Below are positions 9,512 to 20,040 of a stretch of DNA of 64,000 nucleotides, one piece after another (positions within the stretch are counted from its first letter, which is position 1; each line of letters begins with the position of its first letter). This stretch comes from Buchnera aphidicola (Hyadaphis tataricae) (GTDB lineage: Bacteria; Pseudomonadota; Gammaproteobacteria; Enterobacterales; Enterobacteriaceae), in NCBI RefSeq assembly GCF_005081445.1, contig NZ_CP034873.1, positions 372,001 to 436,000 on the forward strand, in the 5' to 3' direction. The notes under the pieces are model-generated. The model saw nothing but the letters and a program-made list of their open reading frames with translations. It was not told where the DNA came from and did not search any database. The translations under genes and the position numbers were made by a program.

Positions 9512-10234
9512 AAAAAAAAAGTAGCCTTAGTTACTGGTGCGAGTCGTGGAATAGGAAGAGCAATTGCAAAAGAACTATCTAAACATGGCATTCAAATAAT
9601 TGGTACAGCCACAAATAAAAATGGTGTGAATATTATCAATAAATATTTAAAAAAAAATGGATTTGGTTTGATTTTAAAGCTTTCAACAGACAGCTCTATG
9701 AAGGAAGATATCAAGAAAATTTATCAAAAATATCAAATTGATATACTTATTAACAATGCAGGTACTACAAAAGATAATCTATTAATTAAAATGACTGAAA
9801 AAGAATGGTACGACGTTATTCAAATTAATTTAAACTCAATATTTTATTTAACAAAACATTGTATTAAATCTATGATACAAAAAAAATACGGAAGAATAGT
9901 AACAATTGGATCAATAATTGGGTATATAGGGAACAAAGGTCAAATAAATTATAGTACTTCAAAATCTGGATTGATAGGTTTTCATAAATCATTAGCATTA
10001 GAAGTTGCTTCAAAAGGGATTACTGTAAATATGGTTTCTCCAGGATTGATTAAAACAGATTTAACAAAAAATTTTCATGCTCAACAATATCAAAAATATT
10101 TATCGCTCATTCCAATGAAGAAACTAGGAGATCCTGAAGATATTGCTCATGCTGTTATGTTTTTAGTTTCTGAAAAAGCATCATATATAACTGGTCAGAC
10201 ATTACATGTTAACGGAGGTATGTTTATGGTATAA
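9504..10234 (+). CDS. fabG: 3-oxoacyl-ACP reductase FabG, frameshifted at a poly-A tract
   Basis: FabG reduces 3-oxoacyl-ACP with NADPH. The ATG at 9504 (overlapping the end of fabD) is followed by AAT and then 11 A residues (9510-9520). Read literally this hits a TAG at 9522. One more A would give M-N-K-K-K-K-VALVTGASRGIG, continuing with no further break to 10234: a 243-residue protein, the E. coli length being 244. The NADPH-binding TGASRGIG, NNAG, and catalytic YSTSK motifs are all intact in the shifted frame. The first standard start in that frame is a GTG at 9626, which would delete the nucleotide-binding motif. The gene is probably rescued by RNA polymerase slippage on the A tract; a sequencing error or early pseudogene are the alternatives. 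Confidence 0.85.
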
Positions 10235-10287
10235 TATGTATAAAATATTTTGTATAAAACATAGACAAAAAATGGAATGTATAAAAA

Positions 10288-10539
10288 ATGAATAAAATTG
10301 AAGAACGTATAAAAAAAATTATCATTGAAAAATTAGATATAGAAGAAAAAAAAGTTTTCAAAAACTCTTCCTTGATAGAAGATCTTGGAGCTGATTCACT
10401 TGACATAGTAGAATTAATTATGGCTTTAGAAGAAGAATTTGACATTGAAATTTCAGATGAAGAAGCAGAAAAAATCAATACAATAAATAATGCTATTGAA
10501 TACATTCAATATCGATTAAATAAAAATGCAAAAAAATAA
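10288..10539 (+). CDS. acpP: Acyl carrier protein
   Basis: AcpP carries growing acyl chains on a phosphopantetheine arm. The 83-residue acidic protein has the attachment motif GADSLD with Ser37, preceded by SSLIEDL and followed by the [16 protein letters not shown] helix. It is a few residues longer than E. coli AcpP at the C-terminus (RLNKNAKK), because its end overlaps tmk by 14 bases. fabF, pabC and mltG, which lie between acpP and tmk in E. coli, are gone. Confidence 0.96.
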   Translation: MNKIEERIKKIIIEKLDIEEKKVFKNSSLIEDLGADSLDIVELIMALEEEFDIEISDEEAEKINTINNAIEYIQYRLNKNAKK

Positions 10540-11158
10540 ATTTATTGTAATTGAAGGGTTAGAGGGTGCAGGAAAAACGCATGCCTGCAAATGTATTAGA
10601 AACACATTACAAGAACATAATATTAAAAATATCATCTTAGTAAGACAACCAGGCGGTACACCTATCGCAGAAAAAATAAGACAGTTAACAAAAAAAATCA
10701 GTCAAGAAAAAATCGTTAAAGAAACTGAATTATTATTAATGTATGCCGCAAGAATACAGTTAGTTGAAACAATAATAAAACCTGCATTAAAAAATGGAAA
10801 ATGGGTCATCTCTGACCGTCATAGTTTATCTTCTTTAGCCTATCAAGGTGGAGGTTTAGGAATTAAAAAAAAAATTATACTGCAATTACACGATTTATTT
10901 TTAAAAAATTTTTTTCCAGATTTAACAATTTACTTAGATGTAACTCCAAAAATAGGATTAAAAAGAGTTGCAAATCGAAGTTTATTAGATCAAATTGAAA
11001 GTAGATCTGTAAATTTTTTTAAAAAAACCAGAGCAGTTTATTTGAAAAATATTAATAATAATGAAAATTTTATTAAAATTAATGCTAATTTAAACATTCA
11101 TACTGTAACTAAAAAGATTACAAAAGAATTATCTAATTGGCTAAAAAAAAATCAATGA
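10526..11158 (+). CDS. tmk: Thymidylate kinase
   Basis: Tmk phosphorylates dTMP to dTDP for DNA synthesis. The 210-residue protein starts [14 protein letters not shown], the P-loop, followed by [13 protein letters not shown] (E. coli has REPGGT) and the [14 protein letters not shown] motif. The ATG lies inside the acpP end, and the stop overlaps the holB start as ATGA, so acpP, tmk and holB form a tightly coupled unit. Confidence 0.95.
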   Translation: MQKNKFIVIEGLEGAGKTHACKCIRNTLQEHNIKNIILVRQPGGTPIAEKIRQLTKKISQEKIVKETELLLMYAARIQLVETIIKPALKNGKWVISDRHSLSSLAYQGGGLGIKKKIILQLHDLFLKNFFPDLTIYLDVTPKIGLKRVANRSLLDQIESRSVNFFKKTRAVYLKNINNNENFIKINANLNIHTVTKKITKELSNWLKKNQ

Positions 11159-12132
11159 AATTATATCCTTGGCTCAGACAAACATATAAAAATATTATTT
11201 ATCAATATAAAAAAAAGACAGCTCATCATGCTATTTTAATAAAAACACAAAAAGGATTAGGCACATCTGAACTAATCTGGTTCATCAGTAAATGGTTATT
11301 ATGTCTTAAACGTATTGATATATACTTTTGCAACCAATGTCATGGATGCACATTAATGAATGCTCATAACCATCCAGATTGGCATAATTTCAAAAATGAA
11401 AAAAATGAGAAATTGCAAGTAGATGATGTAAGAAAAATTAATAATAAAATTTTTAAAAGTGCACAACAAGGTGGTCCTAAAATTATTTTTTTGGAAAATA
11501 TTAAAAACTTGACAGAACCTGCAATGAATGCATTTTTAAAAACACTAGAAGAACCACCAAAAAATACTTGGTTTTTAATTATAAACTATCACAGCTTAGA
11601 TATCTTTGCAACATTACATAGTCGTTGTGTTTTGTATAAAGTGTTTACTCCAACAGAAAAAGATAGTTTGCAATGGTTAAATAACAATCAAATTAACAAT
11701 GATGCATTATATTTAACTGCATTACGCATTAATGCAGGTTCTCCTATATCTTCAAAAAAATTTCTCGATGGAACATTATGGATGGAACGAATCAAGTTCT
11801 ATCAACATTTTATTAAAGCTTTTAAAAAAAAAGATTTACTTGAATTATTAAAAATATTAAATACAACTAATACTCACACTAAAATTAACTGGATATGTTC
11901 ACTATTATTAGATGCTATTAAATTTCATTATACTCAAGACCAATATTTAATTAATCTTGATCAATTAGAAATTATTAAATTTTTGTCTAAGAATTATACA
12001 AATGATGTTTTAGATATTAGCATTCGAAATTGGATGCAGTGTAGATATAGATTATTAAATATATCTGGAATAAATTATGAGTTATTGATGGCAGAACAAT
12101 TGCTGCGGTGGGAAACAATACTACATTTTTAA
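11155..12132 (+). CDS. holB: DNA polymerase III delta' subunit
   Basis: Delta' is the stator of the clamp loader. The protein (325 residues) starts [14 protein letters not shown], matching the E. coli YPWLR start; an in-frame TTG at 11137 is rejected because ATG 11155 overlaps the tmk stop as ATGA. It has the four-Cys zinc element (one Cys before, then CNQCHGC), AMNAFLKTLEEPPKNTWF with no intact P-loop as in the family, and SRC before the lid region. The C-terminal helical domain (SGINYELLMAEQLL) is present. Confidence 0.94.
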   Translation: MKLYPWLRQTYKNIIYQYKKKTAHHAILIKTQKGLGTSELIWFISKWLLCLKRIDIYFCNQCHGCTLMNAHNHPDWHNFKNEKNEKLQVDDVRKINNKIFKSAQQGGPKIIFLENIKNLTEPAMNAFLKTLEEPPKNTWFLIINYHSLDIFATLHSRCVLYKVFTPTEKDSLQWLNNNQINNDALYLTALRINAGSPISSKKFLDGTLWMERIKFYQHFIKAFKKKDLLELLKILNTTNTHTKINWICSLLLDAIKFHYTQDQYLINLDQLEIIKFLSKNYTNDVLDISIRNWMQCRYRLLNISGINYELLMAEQLLRWETILHF

Positions 12133-12182
12133 ACTGTTAATTCATTGTACAATTTTTTATAAAAATAAGAGATAAAAAAATT

Positions 12183-12983
12183 ATGTTTTTAACAGATTCA
12201 CATTGTCACATTGATAAATTAAATTATCATTATATACATAAAAATATAGAAGATGTCTTAAAGAAATCTTATGAACAAAATGTGAAATCTTTATTAACAG
12301 TATCTACTTCTATAAAGAATTTTTATCATATTCAAAAATTATTCAAACAATACCACTCTATTTTTTATTCTTGTGGTGTGCATCCAGTATATTGTCAAAG
12401 AGAGTTAAAAAAATTTCTTAAATTACAAGTGTTGTCTGATAAAATAACAGAATTGTCTTCTATAAAACGCGTGATAGCTTTAGGAGAAACTGGTTTAGAC
12501 TATTATTATTCAACAGAAAATAAACATATTCAACAAACATTTTTCCGAGAACATATTAGAATTGCGATTAAATTAAAAAAACCAATTATAGTGCATTCTC
12601 GAAATGCTATTCACGATACTATAAAAATTCTAAAAGAAGAAAATGCACAAATATGCAAAGGAATCTTGCATTCTTTTACTGAAGATTATAATGCAGCAAG
12701 AAAACTATTAGATATGGGATTTTATATTTCTTTTTCTGGCATTATTACGTTTAAAAATTCTACATCGTTACAAGAAACAATAAAAAAAATACCATTATCA
12801 AGTTTATTAATAGAAACTGATTCACCATATTTGTCACCGGTTCCATATCGAGGACAAGAAAATCAACCAGCATACCTATTCAATATAGCAGAATATATTT
12901 CTTCTTTAATTAATATAGACTTAAAAAAATTAGCAGAAACTACAACAAATAATTTTCGCACATTGTTTAATCTCAAAGCATAA
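12183..12983 (+). CDS. ycfH: TatD-family metal-dependent deoxyribonuclease YcfH
   Basis: The 266-residue protein has the family's metal-binding motifs in order: DSHCHID near the start, [18 protein letters not shown] (Glu ligand), IVHSRNA, LHSFTED and [11 protein letters not shown]. Close homology to E. coli YcfH and the position after holB, the same as in E. coli, settle the identity within the TatD family. The substrate in the cell is not certain; family members act as 3'-5' DNases or on D-aminoacyl-tRNA. Confidence 0.92.
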   Translation: MFLTDSHCHIDKLNYHYIHKNIEDVLKKSYEQNVKSLLTVSTSIKNFYHIQKLFKQYHSIFYSCGVHPVYCQRELKKFLKLQVLSDKITELSSIKRVIALGETGLDYYYSTENKHIQQTFFREHIRIAIKLKKPIIVHSRNAIHDTIKILKEENAQICKGILHSFTEDYNAARKLLDMGFYISFSGIITFKNSTSLQETIKKIPLSSLLIETDSPYLSPVPYRGQENQPAYLFNIAEYISSLINIDLKKLAETTTNNFRTLFNLKA

Positions 12984-13086
12984 GTATTTTATTAAAAAAT
13001 GCCATCAGCATTATCGAGATTGATTCAAAAAAATCAATAATATTTTATGAATTTATATTTTTATGTGTTTCTAGGAGTCCTTTACA

Positions 13087-14523
13087 GTGTTTAAAAACGT
13101 ATTTGCACACCTTCAACAAGTTGGTAAATCACTTATGCTGCCTGTTTCAGTATTACCTATTGCAGGAATACTTTTAGGAATAGGATCAGCACATTTTAGT
13201 TTATTACCAGATATTATTTCTCAAATTATGGCTCAAACAGGAAGTTCAGTATTTAATAATATGCCTTTAATTTTTGCAATTGGTGTTGCTCTCGGTTTTA
13301 CAAAAAACGATGGTGTTGCTGCATTAGCAGCAGTAGTATCTTATGGTATTTTAATTGCAACATTATCTGTATTTGAACCAATTACTATCAATAATAATAT
13401 TGATGTTATAAAAAACAAACATATGGCCGACACAGGAATATTAGGAGGTATTATTTCTGGAACAATCGCAGCGTATATGTTTAACAAATTTTATCGTATT
13501 CAGTTACCAGAATATTTAGGTTTTTTTTCTGGAAAAAGATTTATTCCGATTATTTCAGGTTTATCTGCAATATTAATAGGTTTAATATTATCTTTTATAT
13601 GGCCTCCAATTGGTAAAGGTATTCAAATATTTTCTCAATGGGCTGCGTATCAAAATCCTATTCTCGCTTTTACTATATATGGATTAGTAGAAAGAGCATT
13701 AGTACCATTTGGATTACACCATATATGGAATGTACCATTTCAAATGCAAATCGGAGAATATACTAATTCTGTAGGACAAGTTTTTCATGGAGATATTGCA
13801 CGATACATGGCTGGAGATTCTACAGCTGGAAATTTATCAGGAGGATTTATTTTTAAAATGTATGGTCTTCCTGGTGCTGCATTAGCTATTTGGAAAACAG
13901 CAAAAGCAGAAAATAAATCTAAAATCGGTAGCATCATGATTTCATCCGCTTTAACAGCTTTTTTAACAGGTATTACCGAACCTATTGAGTTTTCTTTTAT
14001 TATTGTAGCTCCGATTTTATATGTGATTCATTCTATATTAGCTGGCTTATCTTTTGCTCTTTGTATCTTTTTAGATATGCGAGCGGGAACTAGTTTTTCA
14101 CACGGACTAATAGATTTTATAATATTAAGCGGAAACAGTCATCATATATTTTATTTTCCTTTTATTGGTATGATTTATGGAGTTTTATACTATGTTATAT
14201 TTTATTTAGTCATTGTGAATTTTAATCTACCAACACCGGGACGAGAAGAAAATCAGAATAAAAATCGATTAAAAAGTAATGTTGAAATTGCGCCATATAT
14301 TGTAGAAGCGTTAGGTGGAAAAAATAATATAAAAAATTTAGATGCATGTATTACTAGGCTAAGAATCACGGTTTTAGACATATCTCAAGTCAATCAAGAT
14401 CAGCTAAAAAATCTTGGTGCAGCAGGAATAATGATTTCAGGATTGGGAATTCAAGCTGTTTTTGGAACCAGATCTGAAAATATAAAAACATCTATAGATG
14501 AATATATAAAACACAGCACATGA
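13087..14523 (+). CDS. ptsG: Glucose PTS permease, EIICB component
   Basis: PtsG takes up and phosphorylates glucose. It starts at GTG (13087) after a strong AGGAG at 13073-13077; no ATG fits the conserved [15 protein letters not shown] start. The 478-residue protein has a multi-spanning IIC domain ([15 protein letters not shown] region; [10 protein letters not shown]) and a C-terminal IIB domain whose phosphorylated Cys421 lies in DACITRLRI. Glucose would come from the aphid cell. fhuE, its E. coli neighbour, is missing, so hinT follows 51 bases later. Confidence 0.96.
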   Translation: MFKNVFAHLQQVGKSLMLPVSVLPIAGILLGIGSAHFSLLPDIISQIMAQTGSSVFNNMPLIFAIGVALGFTKNDGVAALAAVVSYGILIATLSVFEPITINNNIDVIKNKHMADTGILGGIISGTIAAYMFNKFYRIQLPEYLGFFSGKRFIPIISGLSAILIGLILSFIWPPIGKGIQIFSQWAAYQNPILAFTIYGLVERALVPFGLHHIWNVPFQMQIGEYTNSVGQVFHGDIARYMAGDSTAGNLSGGFIFKMYGLPGAALAIWKTAKAENKSKIGSIMISSALTAFLTGITEPIEFSFIIVAPILYVIHSILAGLSFALCIFLDMRAGTSFSHGLIDFIILSGNSHHIFYFPFIGMIYGVLYYVIFYLVIVNFNLPTPGREENQNKNRLKSNVEIAPYIVEALGGKNNIKNLDACITRLRITVLDISQVNQDQLKNLGAAGIMISGLGIQAVFGTRSENIKTSIDEYIKHST

Positions 14524-14574
14524 CAAAAAATATTAAAAAATTTTCAAAAAACCTACACAATGAGCATTTTAATC

Positions 14575-14916
14575 ATGTCAAATTATTTCATTTTTCAAGA
14601 TATTATTCATAAAAAAACACCTTCAAATATCGTTTACCAAGATCAATATATTACTGCGTTTGAAGATATTAAACCTAAAGCGCCAATACATATATTAATT
14701 GTTCCTAATATTTTTATTGCATCATCAAATGATATAAATATTGAAAATAAAAATATTTTAGCAGATATGTTTTATGTAGCCATCAACATAGCAAAAAACA
14801 AAAACATTCATCAAACAGGATATAGAATTATTGTAAATTGTAACAAACATGGCGGACAAGAAATTGATTATCTTCATATGCATTTATTAGGCGGCAAAAA
14901 GCTGAGTAAATTATGA
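14575..14916 (+). CDS. hinT: HIT-family protein HinT with altered triad
   Basis: HinT is a purine nucleoside phosphoramidase of the histidine-triad family. I start it at ATG 14575 ([11 protein letters not shown], 113 residues), which matches the E. coli N-terminus; ATG 14560 is also possible. Typical features are [13 protein letters not shown] [26 protein letters not shown], and [18 protein letters not shown]. In that last motif the first His of the canonical H-x-H-x-H triad is Tyr (TAT), while the nucleophile and third His remain. Activity may be reduced or changed. Otherwise the gene is intact between ptsG and lpoB. Confidence 0.92.
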   Translation: MSNYFIFQDIIHKKTPSNIVYQDQYITAFEDIKPKAPIHILIVPNIFIASSNDINIENKNILADMFYVAINIAKNKNIHQTGYRIIVNCNKHGGQEIDYLHMHLLGGKKLSKL

Positions 14917-14954
14917 TTTAACCGATAAAGAATATTAAACAACAAGGATACCAG

Positions 14955-15455
14955 TTGATTAAAAAATTTTTTTATATATTTTGCATGATAATCTTTATAA
15001 ATAGTTGCAATGTTGCCAAAAAAGAAAAAAACATATTTTTCAACATAGATGCAGCAATAGAAAATATTGTTATACAACTTTTACAATCTAAAAATATAAT
15101 TATCAACAAAAATACATTATTCTTCGCGCATACCTTAAACAACAATGGCACTATTAACATAAATGCAAAAAAAATCACAGACATTATAAAAAACACAATT
15201 ACAAAATATAATGATAAAATTATCTTTATTAGCGAAAAAAAAATTAATCAAAGCAAACAAAAATTAGGATTATCTAATGAAAAAAATGTAAGAAATACTA
15301 GTATTGCAATATTATTATCTCGAAGTAATCATGCTGAATACTATTTAGAAAGCAATGTTTCAGGATACACAAAACCTTTTTTATTAACATTAAAATTAAT
15401 TTTAACAAAAACAGGAGAAATAATATTTTTAAAAACAGCAAAATTTAATTATTAA
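14955..15455 (+). CDS. lpoB: Penicillin-binding protein activator LpoB
   Basis: LpoB is an outer-membrane lipoprotein that activates the peptidoglycan synthase PBP1B. The start is TTG at 14955 after AAGGATA at 14944. A signal peptide ends at FINSC18, the lipobox Cys. The 166-residue protein aligns with the globular C-terminal domain of E. coli LpoB (KQKLGLSNEKNVRNTSIAI, then LILTKTGEIIF). The long Pro-rich linker of the E. coli protein is missing, so reach across the periplasm would be shorter. Position after hinT agrees with the E. coli order hinT-ycfL-lpoB with ycfL deleted. Confidence 0.85.
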   Translation: MIKKFFYIFCMIIFINSCNVAKKEKNIFFNIDAAIENIVIQLLQSKNIIINKNTLFFAHTLNNNGTININAKKITDIIKNTITKYNDKIIFISEKKINQSKQKLGLSNEKNVRNTSIAILLSRSNHAEYYLESNVSGYTKPFLLTLKLILTKTGEIIFLKTAKFNY

Positions 15456-15523
15456 AATAGTTTGTCTTTAACAGTTTTTGAAAGAACAAAAATATATTTA
15501 AAAAAAGGGTAATTTTAATAAAG

Positions 15524-15639
15524 AACAGTTCTTTCTACTGAAAAATTATATGATATGAATATATTATGCTCTTGTGCAAAAAACACATATTTAACATGAT
15601 ATGAATCATATTATAATTCAGTAGAAAGTTCTAACTGTT
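15524..15639. repeat. Long imperfect inverted repeat between lpoB and the porin
   Basis: In the convergent gap, 15531-15542 pairs perfectly with 15617-15628 (CTTTCTACTGAA and its complement). Outside it, 15524-15530 pairs with 15633-15639 across a 4-base bulge, and inside it AT-rich stretches with ATATGAT elements pair imperfectly. The whole structure is about 116 bases. It could be a double-sided terminator or a structured RNA; no ORF is present. Confidence 0.6.
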
Positions 15640-15698
15640 AATTTTTAAATGCTATATTGCATAGTTAATTATTCAGATCAAGATACGATTGAACAAAA

Positions 15699-16835
15699 TT
15701 AAAATTGATACACGAGCCCTGCAGCAATAACATTATCTGTAGTCATATTATGTTTTTTAATAAATTTATTGTTATTTTTTAATAAATTAATTTTATAATT
15801 CATATATGTAGAAATATTTTTATTGAACTCATAACGAGTAGAAATATTAATTTGTCTTGCTAATTCCCAAGTATTTTCGTTAGATTCATTTTGTACAGTT
15901 GAATTTTGTCCTTTAGCATCTAAGTAACTTAAAGAAGGATAAAATCCCGAATGAAAATCATATTCTGCAATCGCTTCTATATTTTCTACTTTATCTACAC
16001 GTGATTCATTAGAATTATCATCTTGATTGTTTGTGTCAAATAAATTCAAATTCTTTCCTGCGCCATAAAAAGCAGCAATATATAAATCATTTGTATTATA
16101 TTTAAAACCTAATCCGTATGCATTTACAGAAGGCATTTTTTCATTTACATCTTGTTTATATTTAAATCGATCAGAAGAAAAACAAGAACCAATAGCAGTT
16201 AAACCTATATCAGTTTCATACTTGATAGACGCACCCCAAGTTGAGCTATTTTCTTCATTAATAATTTTTTTATTAGATTTATTTTGATATTGCAATGCAA
16301 AACTAACACCATCAAATAAACCAAAAATATTGTTATTTCTATATGTAAGTAAACTATTATTTCTACCTATCATGTAATTATCATTTTTAGAAAATAAACC
16401 ATCTTTAGTAACATAAGGAGTGCGATTAGTTAAAGATTCTACATCATGAAAAATACCATAGTTACGACCATAATCAATCGAACCTAAATCACCATATTTA
16501 AAACCAGCATATCCTAAACGAACACTATTAGATTGTTGTTGATTAGTGTGTTTTTCTGGAAATAAAAAATCAGTTTTATATTCCAAAGTAGCATAACTTA
16601 TTAATTCATCAGTAATGTTTACTTCTCCTAATAGACCCAAAATAGAATGTGTACAGTCTTGATGAGAATTAATTTCTTTTGATGCAAATTTTTGAGAGAA
16701 TTCATGATTGGGATCAATGCTACCATATAATTCGAGCTTATTACCATTTTTATTAAAAATATCTATTGCATTAGCTCCATTACTTATGGATAAAAACATT
16801 GGTATTGCAATTGCTAAATATTTACGATTTATCAT
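15699..16835 (-). CDS. ompF: General porin, OmpF/OmpC type
   Basis: A trimeric outer-membrane diffusion porin. The 378-residue precursor has a signal peptide cleaved after NGANA, followed by IDIFNKNGNKLELYGS, the classic porin start. Further hallmarks are YGRNYGIFHDV and MIGRNNSLLTYRNNNIFGLFDG near the constriction loop, GLKYN-like GFKYNTNDLYIAAFYG, and the C-terminal YQF needed for BAM recognition. The neighbours asnS and pncB match the ompF locus of E. coli, hence the symbol, although it may be the only general porin in this genome. The PEFGG motif of loop 3 is replaced by unrelated residues. Confidence 0.88.
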   Translation of the reverse strand: MINRKYLAIAIPMFLSISNGANAIDIFNKNGNKLELYGSIDPNHEFSQKFASKEINSHQDCTHSILGLLGEVNITDELISYATLEYKTDFLFPEKHTNQQQSNSVRLGYAGFKYGDLGSIDYGRNYGIFHDVESLTNRTPYVTKDGLFSKNDNYMIGRNNSLLTYRNNNIFGLFDGVSFALQYQNKSNKKIINEENSSTWGASIKYETDIGLTAIGSCFSSDRFKYKQDVNEKMPSVNAYGLGFKYNTNDLYIAAFYGAGKNLNLFDTNNQDDNSNESRVDKVENIEAIAEYDFHSGFYPSLSYLDAKGQNSTVQNESNENTWELARQINISTRYEFNKNISTYMNYKINLLKNNNKFIKKHNMTTDNVIAAGLVYQF

Positions 16836-16979
16836 AGTTTTTTATACTACCTTTTCAATGAATATATAAAGTATATATTAATTTTCACTAAAAAAAATAA
16901 TGTTATTTTTTTAAATTTTTATTGTATGAAATCATTCATGTAATAAAAAATTTAATGATTAAATATTAAAAAATTTTTA

Positions 16980-18380
16980 CTAAAAATTAGCATTATTGAC
17001 GGTTCGTGGAAATGGAACAACATCTTTTATATTAGATATCCCTGTTATATAACACATTAATCTTTCAAAACCCATTCCAAATCCTGAATGTGGAACTGTA
17101 CCATATCTACGTAAATCTCTATACCACCAATAATCTTCTTTTTTAAAACCTAATTCTAATAAACGTTGATCTAATATTTCAATACGTTCTTCACGTTGTG
17201 AACCACCTATTAATTCACCGATTTTCGGCACCAATAAATCTATTGCTGCAACAGTTTTTTTATCGTCATTCAACCTCATGTAAAATGCTTTTAATGATTT
17301 TGGATAATTTTTAATGATTACAGGAATTTTGAAATATTTTTCTACAAGAAAACGTTCATGTTCAGAAGATAAATCTATTCCAAAAGAAACAGGTTGTTTA
17401 AATCGAATGTTAGCTTTTAGTAAAATATTTACAGCATCTAAATAATCAATACGCACAAAATCTACTGATAATAATGTTTTTAGACGATTAATAATCTCAG
17501 AATCAATGTAATTTTTAAGAAAGTTGATTTCTGCAACACAATTTTTCAAAACAGCTTCACAAATATATTTTAACATATCTTCAGCAAAATTGGATATATC
17601 ATTTAAATCAGAAAACGCAGATTCTACTTCTAACATCCAAAATTCTGCTAAATGACGACTAGTATTAGAATTTTCAGCGCGAAATGTTGGGCCAAATGTA
17701 TACACTTTAGATAGAGCACAAGCATAAGTTTCTAAGTTTAATTGACCAGAAACGGTCAAAAAAGATTCTTTTCCAAAAAAATCTTTTTTAAAATCGATAG
17801 ATCCATCTTGATTTTTAGGGATGTTATTCATGTCTAAAGTGGAAACACGAAACATTTCTCCGGTACCTTCAGTATTGAACCCCGTAATAATCGGAGTAGG
17901 TACCCAATAATAATATTTTTTAGAAAAAAAACTATGTAAAGATTGCAATATGTAACTTCTGATACGTACTATTACACCTATTAAATTTGTTCTAGACCTT
18001 AGATGAGCCACTTCTCTTAAATATTCCATGCTATGTTTTTTAGGAGATATAGGATAAGTATCTGGATTTTTAATTGTACCTAATATTTTGATTTCAGTGG
18101 CTTGAATTTCATATTTTTGATTTTTTCCTGAAGATAGCACTATTTTCCCAGTAACTATAACAGAAAACCCAACCGTCAAATGTAAGATATCTTTATAATA
18201 ATTAGGTAAAGAATTATCAGCGATTACTTGAATAGAATAAAAACATGAACCATCATAAATTATAATAAAAGAAAAACCAGATTTCGAATCTCGTCGAGCT
18301 CTAACCCATCCACATACAGTAATGAAACTATTGATTATAATATCATCATTATATATTTCTGATATTGATACTGTATTCAT
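16980..18380 (-). CDS. asnS: Asparaginyl-tRNA synthetase
   Basis: AsnS charges tRNA-Asn. The 466-residue class II enzyme has an OB-fold anticodon domain ([16 protein letters not shown]), motif 2 ([21 protein letters not shown] region) and motif 3 ([15 protein letters not shown]), ending with [14 protein letters not shown]. Length equals the E. coli enzyme. It sits between pncB and the porin, the E. coli order, and is transcribed with pncB upstream (142-base gap). Confidence 0.97.
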   Translation of the reverse strand: MNTVSISEIYNDDIIINSFITVCGWVRARRDSKSGFSFIIIYDGSCFYSIQVIADNSLPNYYKDILHLTVGFSVIVTGKIVLSSGKNQKYEIQATEIKILGTIKNPDTYPISPKKHSMEYLREVAHLRSRTNLIGVIVRIRSYILQSLHSFFSKKYYYWVPTPIITGFNTEGTGEMFRVSTLDMNNIPKNQDGSIDFKKDFFGKESFLTVSGQLNLETYACALSKVYTFGPTFRAENSNTSRHLAEFWMLEVESAFSDLNDISNFAEDMLKYICEAVLKNCVAEINFLKNYIDSEIINRLKTLLSVDFVRIDYLDAVNILLKANIRFKQPVSFGIDLSSEHERFLVEKYFKIPVIIKNYPKSLKAFYMRLNDDKKTVAAIDLLVPKIGELIGGSQREERIEILDQRLLELGFKKEDYWWYRDLRRYGTVPHSGFGMGFERLMCYITGISNIKDVVPFPRTVNNANF

Positions 18381-18522
18381 ACATGCTTTCCTTTTGACTC
18401 ATCTAAAAAAATTTTTTTATTATATAACTTATAATATATCAACTTATTTATCTAGATCATTTCGTTAAAGAACTTTTCTTTAATTATTTAAAAATTAATT
18501 AAATAATATTGTTGTATTTAAT

Positions 18523-19761
18523 TTATTGATAAATTGAACATTCTTTATCGATTTTTGTATCTTTGTATTTTTTAAACGGAATGTTAAATTCTTTACATAA
18601 TTTTTCTAAAAATTTTTTACTTAAACAAAATGTTTTTCCTGGACTATCTGATAATTTTGCAACCGGTTTACCATTGCATTTTACTAATTTTATTACTATA
18701 TTTAATGGTTTTACATATGGAATATCGCATGTTAATTGTGTTCCTATTCCAAAAATTACATTAGTTCTACGATTAAATTTTTGATAAAGAGATATAATTT
18801 TTTGAAAATTTAAATTGTCTGAAAACAATAATACTTTAGTACGAGGATCAATGCCTAAATTTTCATAATGTTTTATAGCTTTCTCACCCCATGTTACTGG
18901 ATCTCCTGAATCATGTCGTATTCCTTTATATGAAGAAGTAAAATAAAAATTAAAATCACGCAAAAAAGAGTTCATATTAATAGAATCTGTTAACGCTATA
19001 TTTAAATCGTTTTTATATTGACACAACCATATTTGTAATGCTAGAATTTGGCTGTTTTTTAAATCGGCACTAATTTGCTGATGAGCTTGAAACCATTCAT
19101 GAGCTTGAGTACCAATTGGTGACAAATTTAACATACGAGATATATGATAATTGCTTGAACCTACCAAAAAAGGAAATTCTTTTTTTAACGTTTGAATAAC
19201 AGAATATTGCACTTGATAAGAAAATCTTCTTCGTGTTCCAAAATCAACGATTTTTAAATGCGATAAATCTATAGATTTTGTAGCATTAAAAAAATTTTTT
19301 AATTTAACGTGTAAATGTTTTATTGCACTTGTAGTGGTAATTTCTGGAGAACAATTAGCATGAAAAATTTCACTAATCAAAGCTAAAATAGGAACTTCCC
19401 ATAATATTACTTCTTTCCAAGAGCCGCTAATACGAATTTTTAGCTGACCTTGATAATTATTAATTGTTACTTGAGAAACATCATAACGAAAACTTTTCAA
19501 CCAACTTAAATATTCTTGTTTAAAAAATGAAAAAGATTTCATATAAATATATTCTTCATCATTCAAATATAAATGTCTCATCATTTTAATTTGTTCTGAT
19601 AAAACACCAGAATAACAACCTAAAAAATTATCCCCTCTACAAATAAAATCAGCAACTACATCTACATTTTTATAATGATAAAAAACTGCTTGTTGCATAT
19701 AAAACTTATATACATCAGTATCAAGTAATGTTTTTAATATTGGGTAATTATATTGTTTCAT
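18523..19761 (-). CDS. pncB: Nicotinate phosphoribosyltransferase
   Basis: PncB converts nicotinate to its mononucleotide for NAD synthesis, which lets the cell use host nicotinate. The 412-residue protein begins [22 protein letters not shown], very close to E. coli, and has the [23 protein letters not shown]-like [15 protein letters not shown] and [10 protein letters not shown] motifs of the active site. Divergent from pyrD. Confidence 0.96.
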   Translation of the reverse strand: MKQYNYPILKTLLDTDVYKFYMQQAVFYHYKNVDVVADFICRGDNFLGCYSGVLSEQIKMMRHLYLNDEEYIYMKSFSFFKQEYLSWLKSFRYDVSQVTINNYQGQLKIRISGSWKEVILWEVPILALISEIFHANCSPEITTTSAIKHLHVKLKNFFNATKSIDLSHLKIVDFGTRRRFSYQVQYSVIQTLKKEFPFLVGSSNYHISRMLNLSPIGTQAHEWFQAHQQISADLKNSQILALQIWLCQYKNDLNIALTDSINMNSFLRDFNFYFTSSYKGIRHDSGDPVTWGEKAIKHYENLGIDPRTKVLLFSDNLNFQKIISLYQKFNRRTNVIFGIGTQLTCDIPYVKPLNIVIKLVKCNGKPVAKLSDSPGKTFCLSKKFLEKLCKEFNIPFKKYKDTKIDKECSIYQ

Positions 19762-20040
19762 AGTATATTTGATTTTTTATTATACTGTTTTATTTTTTAA
19801 TATTTAACTAAACAATAATATTGTGTTTGATAATAAATATTTAAATATTAATTAATAAATAAAAATTGCTTTGCTGATTGAAAAAATATAGCATAAAAAC
19901 AAACGTGATTAAATTTTTTATAAAATCACACTGTATAAATTGAAAAATATATCATTACATAACCAAATAAAGTAGAACATTTTTATGCGATTCATTATGA
20001 TAAACGTTTATATATTTTTCTACATGAAAAAGGAATTATA

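Noticed and set aside
9626-10234. A 202-residue fabG starting at GTG 9626
   Set aside because: It would delete the first strand and the TGASRGIG nucleotide motif that is encoded intact just upstream in the same frame.
15524-15639. Inverted repeat as an insertion sequence or MITE
   Set aside because: There is no target duplication, no transposase and no second copy in the window; a hairpin between convergent genes is simpler.
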